Positions 1 through 9,868 of a stretch of 64,000 nucleotides of DNA are shown here, piece after piece. Location of the stretch: positions 33,315,615 to 33,379,614 of the forward strand of contig NC_134573.1 of the NCBI RefSeq assembly GCF_050947875.1. Reading direction: 5' to 3'. Positions within the stretch are counted from its first letter, which is position 1. The number at the start of each line of letters is the position of its first letter. The translations under genes and the position numbers were made by a program. The notes beneath the pieces were generated by a model. The model was not told the DNA's origin, did no database searches, and was given only the letters and a program-made list of their open reading frames with translations. The stretch is from Dermacentor variabilis. Its lineage: Eukaryota; Arthropoda; Arachnida; Ixodida; Ixodidae.

Positions 1-862
1 TGTTCGCTTAAGCTCTTCTCTTTTCATCGTGCATCGTCATCACAGAACACATAGTGTCAAAACAGCATGGACAGCGTCATTGAATTATCGTGAATGATGT
101 CATTAATGATGACATTGTAGTGATGATTTACCTAACTGGCAGCGCACAAGTCCAGGGAGGTCGCTAGGAGAATGTGAGGATATCGCCTCCCCGGTGAAGT
201 TTATAAAATCGCTTATCCACGACTTTGTTCCCATAGATTTCTCCTCTTGTTGCATTTGAAATTGTAGTGAGGTTTTCCTCCACTAGGGGCTTCGCATACC
301 GTAAAATAAAGGGCATAGGTGTTACCCGCCATGACAAATGCTATATCTCTTCTTTGAAGAACCTGCCCGTCCACAACTTGCGTCATATGGTGTATCTTAT
401 TAACACGTTGTAATTTGAAGTTATGTGCTACCTGATTCTTGTTCAATAGGCAAGAGTGTGAATTTGCCATCTCTACGGTTGCGCGTGCTCAACATTCCAT
501 CTAATTACTAGGAGTAGCTGTGGCTGCTAAATGTGCTCACACCCCTGCAGCCGAGACAGAGCATCAGGATTTTGCCTACACGGCTTTCAATGTCAGACGG
601 CAATTTAATTCTGGCCGAAATGGTATACATATGGGGATACACTATGCCGAAACTCTACTGGGGCATCTATAGTTTCAAATAAGTTCGCGTGTTTTTCTAA
701 CCTTAGTACTTGTTCACGTGCCTACTTTTGTTCAAACAAAATTATTTCATTCATGCTTCCGGTAGACGATAGTTAAAGCATAGGAATAAGCAAGTCCATA
801 CAACCATCTCCACGGGCAGTTAGCGAAAGAGAAGGAAGAAGAAGCGTTCTTAAAGGCCGCGC
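1..862. other. Intergenic DNA, nothing recognised
   Basis: I find no family in this stretch. A minus-strand open frame of 85 codons (213-470) has no motif I recognise and no signal or membrane segment, so I do not call it a gene. The last 60 bases before 863 are purine-rich (repeated gaagga/gaagaa) and probably form the 5' leader of the next gene. Confidence 0.5.
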
Positions 863-2305
863 ATGGAGGTACCATTAATGAGGAAGTCGTGTGAAAAACG
901 GCGAGAAGAGCCTACAGCGACGAAAGAGTACATTATCAGCGGGACCTCAACGTTGCGTGGGCACAATGCGAAGTCTTTCATGCTCGCCTTTGCGTACTCC
1001 TGGTTCGCTCTGGGCGCCATCGTCACCGCGACGTTCCTCTCCATCTTCTTCGTCTGCATGTGTGTGCGGTTCGCTTTCTACCCTGACAAGTACCAGCTTC
1101 TCATGCAGCAATGCCGCCTCAACGCTAGTTATTGTCCCCAGCGGCGACCCAGCCAGCCCTTCGGTCTGGTACCCGAACGCACGCTCATCTGCACGCTCGG
1201 CCCTAACGCGCTCCAGCGACGCGCTTACCCGGCTGATGGTATCTGCAGCGTCGTCATCTTCACCCACGTACGGTACGATCCACAAACAGGCACCCTCGTC
1301 CCAACAGTCAGCAACATCGTCACCCGGAAAAGCTTGCGCATCTTCCAGAGGCGAGCGCTGTTCTACAAGGTCACGTCGTTTATGCCATCCTTCGAGTGGA
1401 AGACTCTTCTCCCTACCCTCGACGCGCGCCGTGCGCGCGAGATCAACGACAGTCTCTCACAAACCAACATGCTGGGTCTGGCGCTTCTTAACGTTCGCCT
1501 CCCTGTCCGAGCTCTGCACTCGGTGATCTCCGCACTGTTCCTGCTGCAACGTGCTAACCCGGGCATGTTCTTGGCTCTGGGCGTATCCTTCGAAGAAATG
1601 ATCGACGCGAACGCCGCGTCTCTCGTTCCGACGGAGCTCCTGGACGCCATGGTCACGCCACTGCGGCTCTTCGTACTCGAGACGCACTTGCCGTCCACAA
1701 GGTCTACCGGAAGAGACTGCGTCGCTGGATACGTGACGCCCAAGGAACCGTACGACGACGTCTCGCGGCTTACACTGCGGGGAGCGTCATCGATGCTGTC
1801 TCATCACGCATTCACCTTGGTGCAAGATGGCGTACTGGCCCGCTGCTTTTCGGTACTGGCTGGCGCTCTCGTTTTCCGTGCTCGAAATGCGTCCTCTGGT
1901 TTAGTCATGCGGACCGGCTCCTCCTGCTCTTCGTGGCACTTGGCCAGCCTTGGCAACTTCTGCAACCGCAGCACCATCTACGTGGATAGCGTGTTCCACG
2001 CTGCGTATAGCCAGAGCCCCGAGGCGTTCATTACGTTCGAGAGTGCCTACCACGTGGATGTCAAGACCATTGCGTTGATGCAGAGGTTTGTGGAAGCAGA
2101 TTCGCCCATCTGCCTGGCTGTGTACGCACTTGACTTAGACGTGATGCCATCGGCGAGCATAGAAAATGCGTCGTGCAGCGAGAGACCGTGGTGGTGCACG
2201 CTCGCAGAGGCTTTGCACGCAGCGATGAAGGCCGTTTCCAAGGCTGACATTAGAGAGCACGGGCAGAAGAACCTGGAAAGGGACCAGCACCTCATTGGCG
2301 CATAA
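863..2305 (+). CDS. Single-exon type II membrane protein, tick-type family, 480 aa
   Basis: This is an uninterrupted 480-codon frame and the only long non-transposon frame in the window. Residues 1-38 are polar and basic (RKSCEKRREE), residues about 39-73 are a strongly hydrophobic membrane span, and the rest should lie outside the cell or in the lumen (type II topology). Sequons (NAS at about 87, plus NDS, NAS, NRS, NAS further on) and about ten cysteines in the ectodomain fit a secretory-pathway protein. Residues about 108-140 (ICTLG...PADGICSVVIFTHV) and MFLALGVSF faintly recall the first strands of GH18 chitinase-like folds, but I see no DxxDxDxE catalytic motif, so any enzymatic role is doubtful. 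The first ATG of the frame at 863 is used; a second at 878 would remove only five residues. No introns are visible, so a retrogene origin is possible. The function is unknown. Confidence 0.75.
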   Translation: MEVPLMRKSCEKRREEPTATKEYIISGTSTLRGHNAKSFMLAFAYSWFALGAIVTATFLSIFFVCMCVRFAFYPDKYQLLMQQCRLNASYCPQRRPSQPFGLVPERTLICTLGPNALQRRAYPADGICSVVIFTHVRYDPQTGTLVPTVSNIVTRKSLRIFQRRALFYKVTSFMPSFEWKTLLPTLDARRAREINDSLSQTNMLGLALLNVRLPVRALHSVISALFLLQRANPGMFLALGVSFEEMIDANAASLVPTELLDAMVTPLRLFVLETHLPSTRSTGRDCVAGYVTPKEPYDDVSRLTLRGASSMLSHHAFTLVQDGVLARCFSVLAGALVFRARNASSGLVMRTGSSCSSWHLASLGNFCNRSTIYVDSVFHAAYSQSPEAFITFESAYHVDVKTIALMQRFVEADSPICLAVYALDLDVMPSASIENASCSERPWWCTLAEALHAAMKAVSKADIREHGQKNLERDQHLIGA

Positions 2306-2543
2306 AAACGCATTCTCCGGCACGTATCCAGGTAGCGGCGAGCAGGCTTCTTATATATATATATAAATTGACTGCTAAATGCATGCAATACCGGAAGCAT
2401 TTTTGGCTTTGACAAAAGATCTGTGAAATGAACATTTGTTGAAATTATTGTGATAGAATCGCGATGGCTACAGAACACTCAGCACTTATAGACCATCATC
2501 CACTAAATTTTTAAGTGCGCGTACAGGTACGACGATTCCTCTA

Positions 2544-2549
2544 AATAAA
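2544..2549 (+). terminator. Polyadenylation signal AATAAA for the 863-2305 gene
   Basis: A canonical AATAAA lies about 240 bases after the stop codon, followed by a GT-rich stretch (gctgttgtttgatttgcttcg) that suits a downstream element. It implies a 3' UTR of about 260 bases. A short (ta)n run in the UTR (2354-2365) is also present. Confidence 0.5.
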
Positions 2550-2565
2550 ATGCCCCTAAAATTCT

Positions 2566-3650
2566 GCGCTGTTGTTTGATTTGCTTCGTTTTCATGGCAT
2601 GGGCATGATTGCGTTTATATTCCAGCCTGTGCGGTGAGACGCTGAACCAGCGCCCAGGGTGATATAGTTCAGTGTTTTTGTCCGATTATGTTGTCGATGC
2701 GTCATTGCTATACGTTTAGGGTCCACTGCACCTGATTAGATAATGTCCAACATACTTGTAAGTCCGTTGTGTGCAGTAGGCGCAATACGAGACGACTGAC
2801 GATTTCACGTTTAATCTAGACAAAAGAGCGAAACATCTTTACACAATGGGTAACTGAAATCTCTTACATACAGAAAAATGCCTAATGAGTGACAGAGCTA
2901 TATCAACGGAGATAACAAATGACTTGATTGGAGTTTTCTTAGCCTCGATTTCTTCAATAGAAAACAAGTTCAAGCAATGCCGCGAAAATGAAACAGCCTA
3001 TTCCAGATGCGATACCTCTGCTAGGGCACAAGAACATAAGTTGAAGACGACCCAACATGGTGCCGCGTTGTACCGGCTTCACGTCATGTCCCTGTCCTTA
3101 GCGCTGGCGTTGCATCGTGTCAAACTAACAAGCCAGATGAAATCTTATGCATGCACGTATGGTGGCCGCTTTGGGAATCACAGGGCGCACTTATCGTCGT
3201 GTGTTAAATTAATATGTCCGCAATGATTGGCGTATATTCAGACAACTTTGGCTTGTAGTGTAGGGGTGCGAATGGGCCAATAGCAATACATATCTACACT
3301 CCGCAGACCACGATTTCTTCATGCCTCCTCGGAAATTTGTGGTGCAGTACAGTCTAGAGGAAAGAATGGACTACTTTGAAAGCATTTACTACGTTTGAAA
3401 CTGACATTTTTGACACCTGCTATCCGCTGGGCGCAGAACATAGCTCAGGGATTCCTCGAAGACAACACGCTAAGTAAATAGGGGTTTCCGGTTGGCCTGC
3501 AGTCGAACGGGCTGCGACGGTGCCTGCCACGGCAAAACTAGAAGATTCATCATGTATAGACAAACGCTGGAGCAAGGCGGTGGTGGTTGCTTTCGTGCTC
3601 ATGGCTCGCTTCGAACCATCACAAACCCTGTTGCAGCCAGCGGGATTTCA
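2566..3650. other. Non-coding DNA, nothing recognised
   Basis: The only frame of note is 113 codons (2885-3226, plus), with no recognisable domain. No transposon ends, tRNA-like boxes or tandem repeats were seen here. Confidence 0.4.
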
Positions 3651-3659
3651 CGCGACTTT

Positions 3660-4500
3660 GCCGGGTGCCGCTGACCGAGTTGGCGGATCTGCCACGCGGT
3701 CAAAGTGCGCACCCGCGCGGGCCTCATCTTTAAAGCGATCTGCGATGTTGGCAGAGTGTAGAACACAGCGCATACGGGTAGCTTGGTATGTGCTCTGCTT
3801 TCGACGTTTCTTTCGCGTGGAAGCGTGAGATGCACGAAGGTCAATTCGACTGAGGCTGCTGCCATGGTTCCTTACTCCAGCATACTAACAGCGAGTTTCC
3901 GCGCTCATCGAGCGAGATGTGTTCATGTTTACCTGTGGGAGCGAGAAACCGGGTTTGTAAATTTAGTTAAAGGGCCCCTCACCAGGTCTGACAATCTTGA
4001 GCTGACAAGCGAAGAGCACACAATGCGCGCTAACGATCGTGTTTGCAAAGAATTACACCGCTACGCGCCACGGAAAGGCCTCAAATTTCAATCCGAACGC
4101 CGTCTTCCCTTACCCTCGCGGCGACCGCGCTCGAAGCCGGACTCGTGTCCCTGCGCCTATACGTAGTCGTGTGCGAAATCTGACGTCGCTCGTGGTGACA
4201 GGTGACTTCAGGAATTATTCAACGCAACATCTGTTATTTGTGAGATCTGTAGCTTGAATTGACGAATTGATGTTTAGAGAAATAATAAAACACTCAAATA
4301 TAAAGTCTGCGTGTTTTTCTTTTTCGCTCCGATCGAGAGAGGTGTGCTTCCCCTTCGTGTGCTTGTTCCCACGCTCATGCAGTCACGTGCGCAGGTACCG
4401 AAACTATGCGATTTCCCACTTGGTTCTAGCGGGTTATCATGCTTTTCGATCCGCGTGTTCTGAATGCCTCAGTATTCAGCACTAAATACTGAGGCATTCA
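3660..4500. repeat. Possible interspersed repeat ending in a perfect hairpin
   Basis: The stretch after 3969 (gggcccctcaccaggtctga and following) has the look of an interspersed, non-coding tick repeat. It carries GC-rich blocks, no long frame, an AATAAA at 4284-4289, and a perfect hairpin at its right edge. I cannot confirm copy number from one window; no second copy was spotted here. Confidence 0.25.
4461..4500. repeat. Perfect 16-bp inverted repeat (hairpin, 8-nt loop)
   Basis: The left arm 4461-4476 (tgaatgcctcagtatt) is the exact reverse complement of 4485-4500. The loop is cagcacta. There are no mismatches. Confidence 0.8.
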
Positions 4501-4970
4501 TGCGTCTGTGTTATGTGTCCTGTGCCAGCGCGCAAAATCGTGTGCTGCACGAAACGAGACAGTGACAAGGGCTCGAGTGCAACGCCATCAGCGAAAGCGC
4601 GCCGCGCCGAAAAAAAAGGAGGAGAAAAAAAAATGAACACGGGGCCCGTAACGTATGCGCCACGCGATCACCGGGGCGTGGTAGGGGAGGACGCAGGGAA
4701 GGAATTTCGCTTGCTTAGGCTAGACTGCGCTAGTGGAGAGTGTCTAGCTATGCAGTGGAGCTGGCCTCCTGAAATCATAGTTCCGCAGCACTGAAATATT
4801 TCTATCTCGACTATTTTTGAGCCGATTTGAAAAATGTTTGCATCATAGCGCTCCCAAGAGGACAAGCAAGAACTTCTAGCGTATAATCAAAATTTTCTAT
4901 GGTGTGTCTGGTGATGGGCTTTTTAAAACAGATTGGCAGGCTAGTTGGCTTGAATTCATGATAGAATGTG

Positions 4971-5069
4971 CAAGCGCGACTGAGCGAGGACGTAGAAAGA
5001 AACAGACACAGAGACAGCGCTGTCTCTGTATATCTGTTTCTTTCTACGTGCGTGTTCATTCGCGCTTAT
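4971..5069. repeat. About 100-bp foldback centred on agcgct
   Basis: The sequence reads almost symmetrically outward from cagcgctg near 5020. The two halves share gacagcgctgtc, cagagacag/ctgtctctg, gtagaaagaaacag/ctgtttctttctac and gcgcgact.../...attcgcgc. The half-site pattern (agcgct, a tgtct block, tttc, a gtgtt block, cgcgct) matches the 3' end of the Penelope-like elements elsewhere in this window, so it may be two PLE ends joined head to head. Confidence 0.6.
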
Positions 5070-5458
5070 GTGCACATTATATTATTGTTAACTTAGTTAA
5101 CGAATGTTAAGTTTATACGGCCGACAAAACTGCTATCCTTACTTTGTATAGCTAGCTATTAATTTGCTATCGCAATCGGTCCTTCGCCTTTCAGGTGAAA
5201 CTGCGGCTTCCTTAAATTCAACGTCAGCTATACCTCCAGCAGAACTGATAGTTGGGCGAGTTGGTACGAATTGATAGTAAAATATTTTTGCGCGCACAAT
5301 TGACAAAGACACAGTGAAGGGGGACACACGAGCGCTTACTCACAACTATTTTATTTTCGGAAAGATGCAGAACATATATACCCCAGCTGTCAGCGCTGAG
5401 CATGTGCAACAAGAGTAGTCAGTAAAACAAAAACATAATAAAAACAGATTAAGAAGGT

Positions 5459-6192
5459 TCAACCAGTAATTAGAAAAGCGAATTCATCTTCAGTGATTAC
5501 AACCGATGGTTGGCTTATGCATCTTTCAGCGCACTTTTTGATATGAAATGCTTCTGTGATTTCACGTGTTAGTTTATTTTTATCTGAAAACAAAATGTCA
5601 GTGTTAAAAAAATACTCGATCACAATGACATAGATTGCAGTGGTTCGACAAGTGCGAATGATTTTCTTTACCAAGAGAGCATTCATATTCTTTTAGACAG
5701 GTGTACATGTACAGACAGGTGTACATGTACATAGGACAAACCGACCGGTTTGTCCTATGTACATGTTGCCACAGGTCAATGGAAGCCGGTACACAACACC
5801 TATTCTGCATTTTGTGAATTTTTCGTCGTCTTTTAGACCGCAGCAGCATTTTTTTAACATATTGTCTAATTTATTGCAAATAGCTTGGCGCAGTTTTTGC
5901 ACCTTGTTAGAGCGCCGAAAACGACTTCAACGCCATACCGGCTGGCAACATTATTTAGCCCATGGGAAAAATGTGCGTAAGGTACAACTCCAAGGGGTTT
6001 TTTGTTCGTGCTAAGCCTGTTCCTTGAATCTGTGGGTTGTACACCCCTTACTATCTTTATTACCTTTTCGGCCGCTCTGACTATAGTGTGTTCCGGGAAT
6101 CCCACCGAAGCTAGTCTTGTTACCTGATTAGGAAAGTTTTCTGTTAGTCGGTGGCAACAAGATTTTACTAACACGGCCCGAAGGCAAGACAC
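5459..6192 (-). pseudogene. PLE-1 linker and GIY-YIG endonuclease, disrupted
   Basis: Frame 6192-5866 gives the linker (VVPYAHFSHGLNNVASRYGVEVVF). Frame 5849-5604 gives the start of the GIY-YIG nuclease (VVYRLPLTCGNMYIGQTGRF). The nuclease is interrupted at 5695-5766 by a small palindrome and an 18-bp tandem duplication, then resumes (HCNLCHCDRVFF, and the tail ending ITEDEFAFLITG at 5459). GIY-YIG nucleases nick DNA to prime PLE insertion. The interruption and the frameshifts make this copy dead. Confidence 0.75.
5695..5766. repeat. Tandem duplication plus 21-bp palindrome inside PLE-1 nuclease
   Basis: agacaggtgtacatgtac occurs twice in direct order (5695-5712 and 5713-5730). Positions 5723-5743 are the exact reverse complement of 5746-5766, with a 2-base spacer. 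Confidence 0.85.
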
Positions 6193-6246
6193 CGCAATTC
6201 CGCGTTTTACAATCTTCGAATGTCCTGATTTGTGCAGTAATATGGG

Positions 6247-6999
6247 CTATTTTGATCTAGGGCTGTACGTCCAGCATGTGTGATCGGGTAGCAATTGCAG
6301 AGAAAGATCTAGAAACGTTAACCACATTACAGCCATGTTCATTCCCATCAAAATAACCAAAAAATCATCCACAAATCGGAACATTTTTGCCAAGCTTCCT
6401 AAAGCACTGTGAATACTTTTGTCTACATGAGCTAGAAAAATGTCGCTTAGTATTGGCGCTACCTTGGAACCTGTACATATACCTGATTTTTGCACATACA
6501 TTGCTTCATTCCAAGCGACAACCGTAGAACTAACATAAGAGAATATTATTTCCATAAAGCTTTCCACGTGTGCTCCGCTGTCATTTCTGAATCTTACTTC
6601 ATCATTATCTTCGCAAATACACATTTTAACATTTTTTAACAGATCTGTGTGGAGAATCGAGTAAAATAAACCTTGTACGTCAACACTGAAGGCGCAGCAT
6701 CCCTTTGTTTTGTTTTCCCTCAAATATTGTACAACAGCCTCACAATTACAGATTGCTAACGGATCTGGGATTCTTAACGAGGAAAGCTATTTCTGGATAA
6801 ACGATGCTACCTGCTGCTGCCAAGTGCTTCTTTCAGTAACAATAGCTCTGAAGGGCTCTCCAAGTTTGTACGTTTTACATGAGAAATACACTTCAAGATG
6901 CAGGCCCCTCGCTTTCTTTGACTGAGGCACATAGGTTTTCGATATTGAGGGAACGCAGTAATTCAATAGCACGCTGATTTTGTTTGGCAGGCTTAACAT
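6247..6999 (-). pseudogene. PLE-1 reverse transcriptase fragment
   Basis: Frames 6999-6787 and 6723-6247 give successive PLE reverse transcriptase blocks. These are the fingers motif (GEPFRAIVTERSTWQ), CAFSVDVQGLFYSI (motif A with its D), GICTGSKVAPILSDIFLAHVD (motif B) and MFRFVDDFLVIL (motif C, catalytic DD). VDD in place of the retroviral-type YXDD is usual for PLE. The two frames are joined only across a shift near 6720-6790, and the downstream thumb is broken, so the enzyme cannot be made from this copy. Confidence 0.8.
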
Positions 7000-7231
7000 G
7001 AATTCTCTTGAAATTTTTATCTATATCTTCACAAGCTTTTTCACGAAACATACCATCAGGTAGGACAACAAAACGTCATTCTTTATCGGCGGTAAGAAGA
7101 CGTAACCCTCTAGAAGCCAAGTCTCCTGCCACTAGGTTGAGCCGGTTGGGACTCACACATGCAGTTTTTGCCTTCGCGATAGCGTCTACACATTCAGAAA
7201 CACACCTTGCACGTTCTTCTTCAGGAACCAG

Positions 7232-7762
7232 TCAGGAGACGGCTCTCGATTCTGCCAGCTTCGCAGGTGGACACAGTGCCGGTTCCAGCGCGAACTTTGG
7301 CCCAAGCTGCAGAAGCTTGTCCTTTTCTGGAATAAAATATTCCCCGAGCCGTACCACTCTTCCTCCTGTAGGAGGTGCCTTCTTGACAGTGGGCAAGAGC
7401 GGTCTCAGCGTGTTCCAGAGGAACTCCATTGTCCTATCCGCTGTTTTGCACCATTCCATGAAGACTCGTCTGCTGGTATCACCGCACTCTGTCTTGCACG
7501 CTACACGCAAGCAGTCTTTATGGTGTAGCACTTTCCTCAACGATTCAGACGCAACTATTCGGCATATTCTTCTGGTGTGTCCTATCGACGGTTTCATGAA
7601 GCCACATAATCTTTGGACGTCAGGCGGGCACGTAGAATGTCTTACATGCCAAGATGCCACTCTTGCTCGGCACACACATAGTGCGATTAGTGAAGCTAAG
7701 GCAACTGGGTTAGCGGCAGGAAGAATATGACACGGAAAAGAGCCCTCGGTACTAGAAATCAC
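7232..7762 (-). pseudogene. PLE-1 N-terminal coding fragment
   Basis: A 176-codon frame ends in LLQLGPKFALEPALCPPAKL. The LGPKF motif is the characteristic sequence just upstream of the PLE reverse transcriptase core. The upstream part has CRVACKTECG and a mostly helical basic stretch. The frame runs out at 7232, and the protein continues in other frames toward 7000 (PFRAIVTERSTWQQQVASF at 6870-6800 on the minus strand). I infer a frameshifted remnant, not a live gene. On the plus strand a 240-codon frame (7008-7730) is the antisense shadow of this region. Confidence 0.7.
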
Positions 7763-7770
7763 AGTCGAAA

Positions 7771-8109
7771 ACTATATTTTCAATAACATTTGGAATTGCG
7801 TAACCTTACCTCAGTGACCTATCACAAACATTTGAAGTACGACATGGCACACCTTGTGATATTTCATTGATGAAATTTTGTTATCTGGATAAAAAAACAC
7901 AATAAAAAACAACTGACTTCTCGGTTATCTTCGCTTTGCCTCGTGAGCACTAGTATTGCATAAAACTTTACAGTGCACCTTGATATGTAAGTCAAGCTCA
8001 AACTTAAAAAGAAATGTTAATATACTGAGAACCTTGATACGATTGAATTGTCAAAGGTCATTTCCAAAATGAATTATTTCAAACATACAGTACCAAACTG
8101 TGCAAAACA
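7771..8109. other. AT-rich spacer, nothing recognised
   Basis: No frame, repeat end or motif that I can assign. It separates PLE-1 from the retrocopy that starts at the T-run at 8110. Confidence 0.4.
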
Positions 8110-8640
8110 TTTTTTTTTTTAGGAAGTGCGAGGTACAGCAGTCATCTGCTTTATTCTGAACGCAAGATCGAAAATCATTGCGAAGTTCGTGAATGATCAG
8201 ACGGCAAATTCCGCAATTATTTTCATTATCCGTGCTTTGCACCTGGCTGCTGCTTGTCTGGTCATTCTGTCCAGGGACATGCCTATGGCCAAGCCAAATT
8301 CCTTATTTTCAGCCATTTTTTGTTGCAGATGGGACAACTGTAGCTCAAATACGTCATTTGCTTTACGTTTTTTAATGTATTTTCTTGATGGCTCTTTTGT
8401 CGCCTGCACGGCGTCTTCGTCCTCGTCATGTAGATCTGTGTGGCCCGTTGAAAATAGTTCATGGTCGCAGCTGCTCCTCCCTGTTGGCGAAGGTGTGCCT
8501 TGCTGTATCGAGGTAAAAATTGCTTCCGCTGTGGTGTCGTCGTTTCCTGCTGATAGTACCTCCCCGAGGTTAAAGGACATGTTTTTTTCCGAAAGTTGTC
8601 TTTATGTGTCTTCCTTTTGTGTGTGTTTTAACTTGCGGCA
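8110..8640 (-). pseudogene. Processed retrocopy of a MADF/BESS-like transcript 3' end
   Basis: Read on the minus strand, a 127-codon frame (8580-8197) is followed by a short 3' UTR with AATAAA (plus-strand 8150-8155) and then 11 A residues (8120-8110), as in a reverse-transcribed mRNA. The protein is acidic, then basic (KYIKKRKAND), and ends in an amphipathic helical block (SHLQQKMAENKEFGLAIGMS and on). That resembles the C-terminal tail of MADF- or BESS-type DNA-binding proteins, which often partner Harbinger transposases. The 5' limit near 8640 is uncertain; atgttttttgcc there and atgttttgcac beyond the A-run may be a degraded target duplication. It may be non-functional despite the open frame. 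Confidence 0.6.
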
Positions 8641-9007
8641 AAAAACATGTCTTTTGGCAAGCATCAACTAGGCCAAAAAGAAGTTCTCCTCGAGGTTGCA
8701 AGTGGTTCTACAGAGGAAAAATATACGTTACTTAGAGAGTATATTGTGGCGAGGTAGTGACAAAAAATGATAAACAAGTTCCTGTGTCAATATTTCCGAT
8801 TAACATTTGACGAACTGCAATTCGGAGCCTTTGAATTCTGCGCTTAACAGTAAATTAGCTAGGTGAAATCTTTCCACTATGGCTTATTAGCGCACCCTAG
8901 ACAGCCTGGAAAACTAGAATGCGTAAGCTTGCGGAGATTATGACTGCACGGAGAGAACCTCAAAAAACAACAAGCTCTACACAAACATTTTCACTCCTAA
9001 ATATATA
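8641..9007. other. Spacer, nothing recognised
   Basis: No coding frame or repeat structure that I can name. A short (ta) run at 9001-9010 borders the SINE. Confidence 0.4.
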
Positions 9008-9228
9008 TATGAAGGAGAGGAAAGGGGGTTAACCGAGGGGCCTAATTTTTATTAGTCATATCATAAGAAGCCAACAAACACTGACACCAAGGACAACATA
9101 AGGGAAATTACTTGTTCTTAACATATGAAATAAAGAAACGATAAAGTAATGGGAAAAAAAGTGGATGAAGAAAAAACTTGCCGCAGGTGGGGAACTATCC
9201 CACAGGCTTCTCATGTATGCGACGGCTC

Positions 9229-9232
<4 letters not shown>
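9008..9232 (-). mobile_element. Tick tRNA-derived SINE (Ruka-like)
   Basis: On the minus strand a damaged tRNA-like head lies at the right end (plus-strand gccgcaggtggggaactatc is the complement of a B-box region). It is followed by the body read on the plus strand as aagccaacaaacactgacac, then the end ggttaaccgaggggcc. From memory this matches the SINE described in Rhipicephalus as Ruka. The polymerase III boxes are degraded, so it is probably silent. Confidence 0.6.

Positions 9233-9307
<75 letters not shown>
9233..9307. repeat. (TA)n microsatellite, 75 bp
   Basis: This is an uninterrupted alternating TA tract, immediately next to the tRNA-like head of the SINE. The open frames across it encode only alternating I/Y and are artefacts. 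Confidence 0.98.
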
Positions 9308-9310
<3 letters not shown>

Positions 9311-9626
9311 TCCTGTTTACCTCATCGAAATGAGAAGTGAACAACAAACTAATGTTCTGGAAGTTAGTTTTTCATATTGACGAGCCTGTTCCACCAGCGA
9401 CATCTTGGCAATGGACAAGAACGGCACCGAGAGCGGCGCTGCTGCGCCGGCGTTGAGAGCGCCGCATGCGAAGCAAAATTCTAATAGCGGGTGGTACCCC
9501 TCTCCCATCTCTCGTTCGCACCGCCTTGATTGCCTCCCGCACTGCGCGTGTTTGGGCACGTTTCGTGCCGCGCGCGGTGTGTGCCTACGTGTGTACGCGT
9601 GGACATTTCATTCGAAGGGCGATTTA

Positions 9627-9868
9627 CAGTCTGTTTCACATTTAGGGAAACTCGGAGCGCATTGCATCGCGATGCGGCGAGCGCTTGAGTCAGGCGGCGG
9701 CAGCAGCTCGCGCAGCTGCTCGAGGGGCGGGATCTTGAACGGCGTCGTCTGCTACGGCGGCGCGCGCTGGCCGCATTGTCGGGAAGCGTTCTACTGTCAG
9801 TTGCAGGGCGCCGATCTCATGGTTACTGCGTGAAATGAGCCGTTATTCTTTACTAAGCGTTGTGCGAC
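9627..9868. repeat. Left terminal inverted repeat of the Tc1 element
   Basis: It pairs with 10682-10934. Shared blocks include the outer cagtctgtttcaca, ttgcatcgcgatgcggc, cggcgcgcgctggccgcat and the inner tactaagcgttgtgcga (tactaaacgttgtgcga in the partner). Confidence 0.85.

Larger units (their letters stand above)
5285..7770 (-). mobile_element. Penelope-like element copy 1 (PLE-1), decayed
   Basis: The minus strand carries, in order, the PLE N-terminal domain (7762-7232), the reverse transcriptase (about 7000-6247), a linker (6192-5866) and a GIY-YIG endonuclease with C-terminal tail (5849-5459). The pieces lie in different frames with intervening stops. The 3' UTR on the minus strand has AATAAA just upstream of gttgtgagtaagcgctcg (about 5349-5332), a terminus shared with the other PLE copies here. 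The limits are approximate because no target duplication was found. Confidence 0.8.

Noticed and set aside
891..1526. 211-codon plus-strand frame
   Set aside because: Ser/Arg-rich alternate frame inside the 480-codon membrane protein; shorter and without features.
7008..7730. 240-codon plus-strand frame
   Set aside because: Antisense shadow of the PLE-1 N-terminal and RT start, which have clear PLE motifs on the minus strand.
9149..9380. Frames across the (TA)n tract
   Set aside because: Repeating I/Y peptides from a microsatellite.
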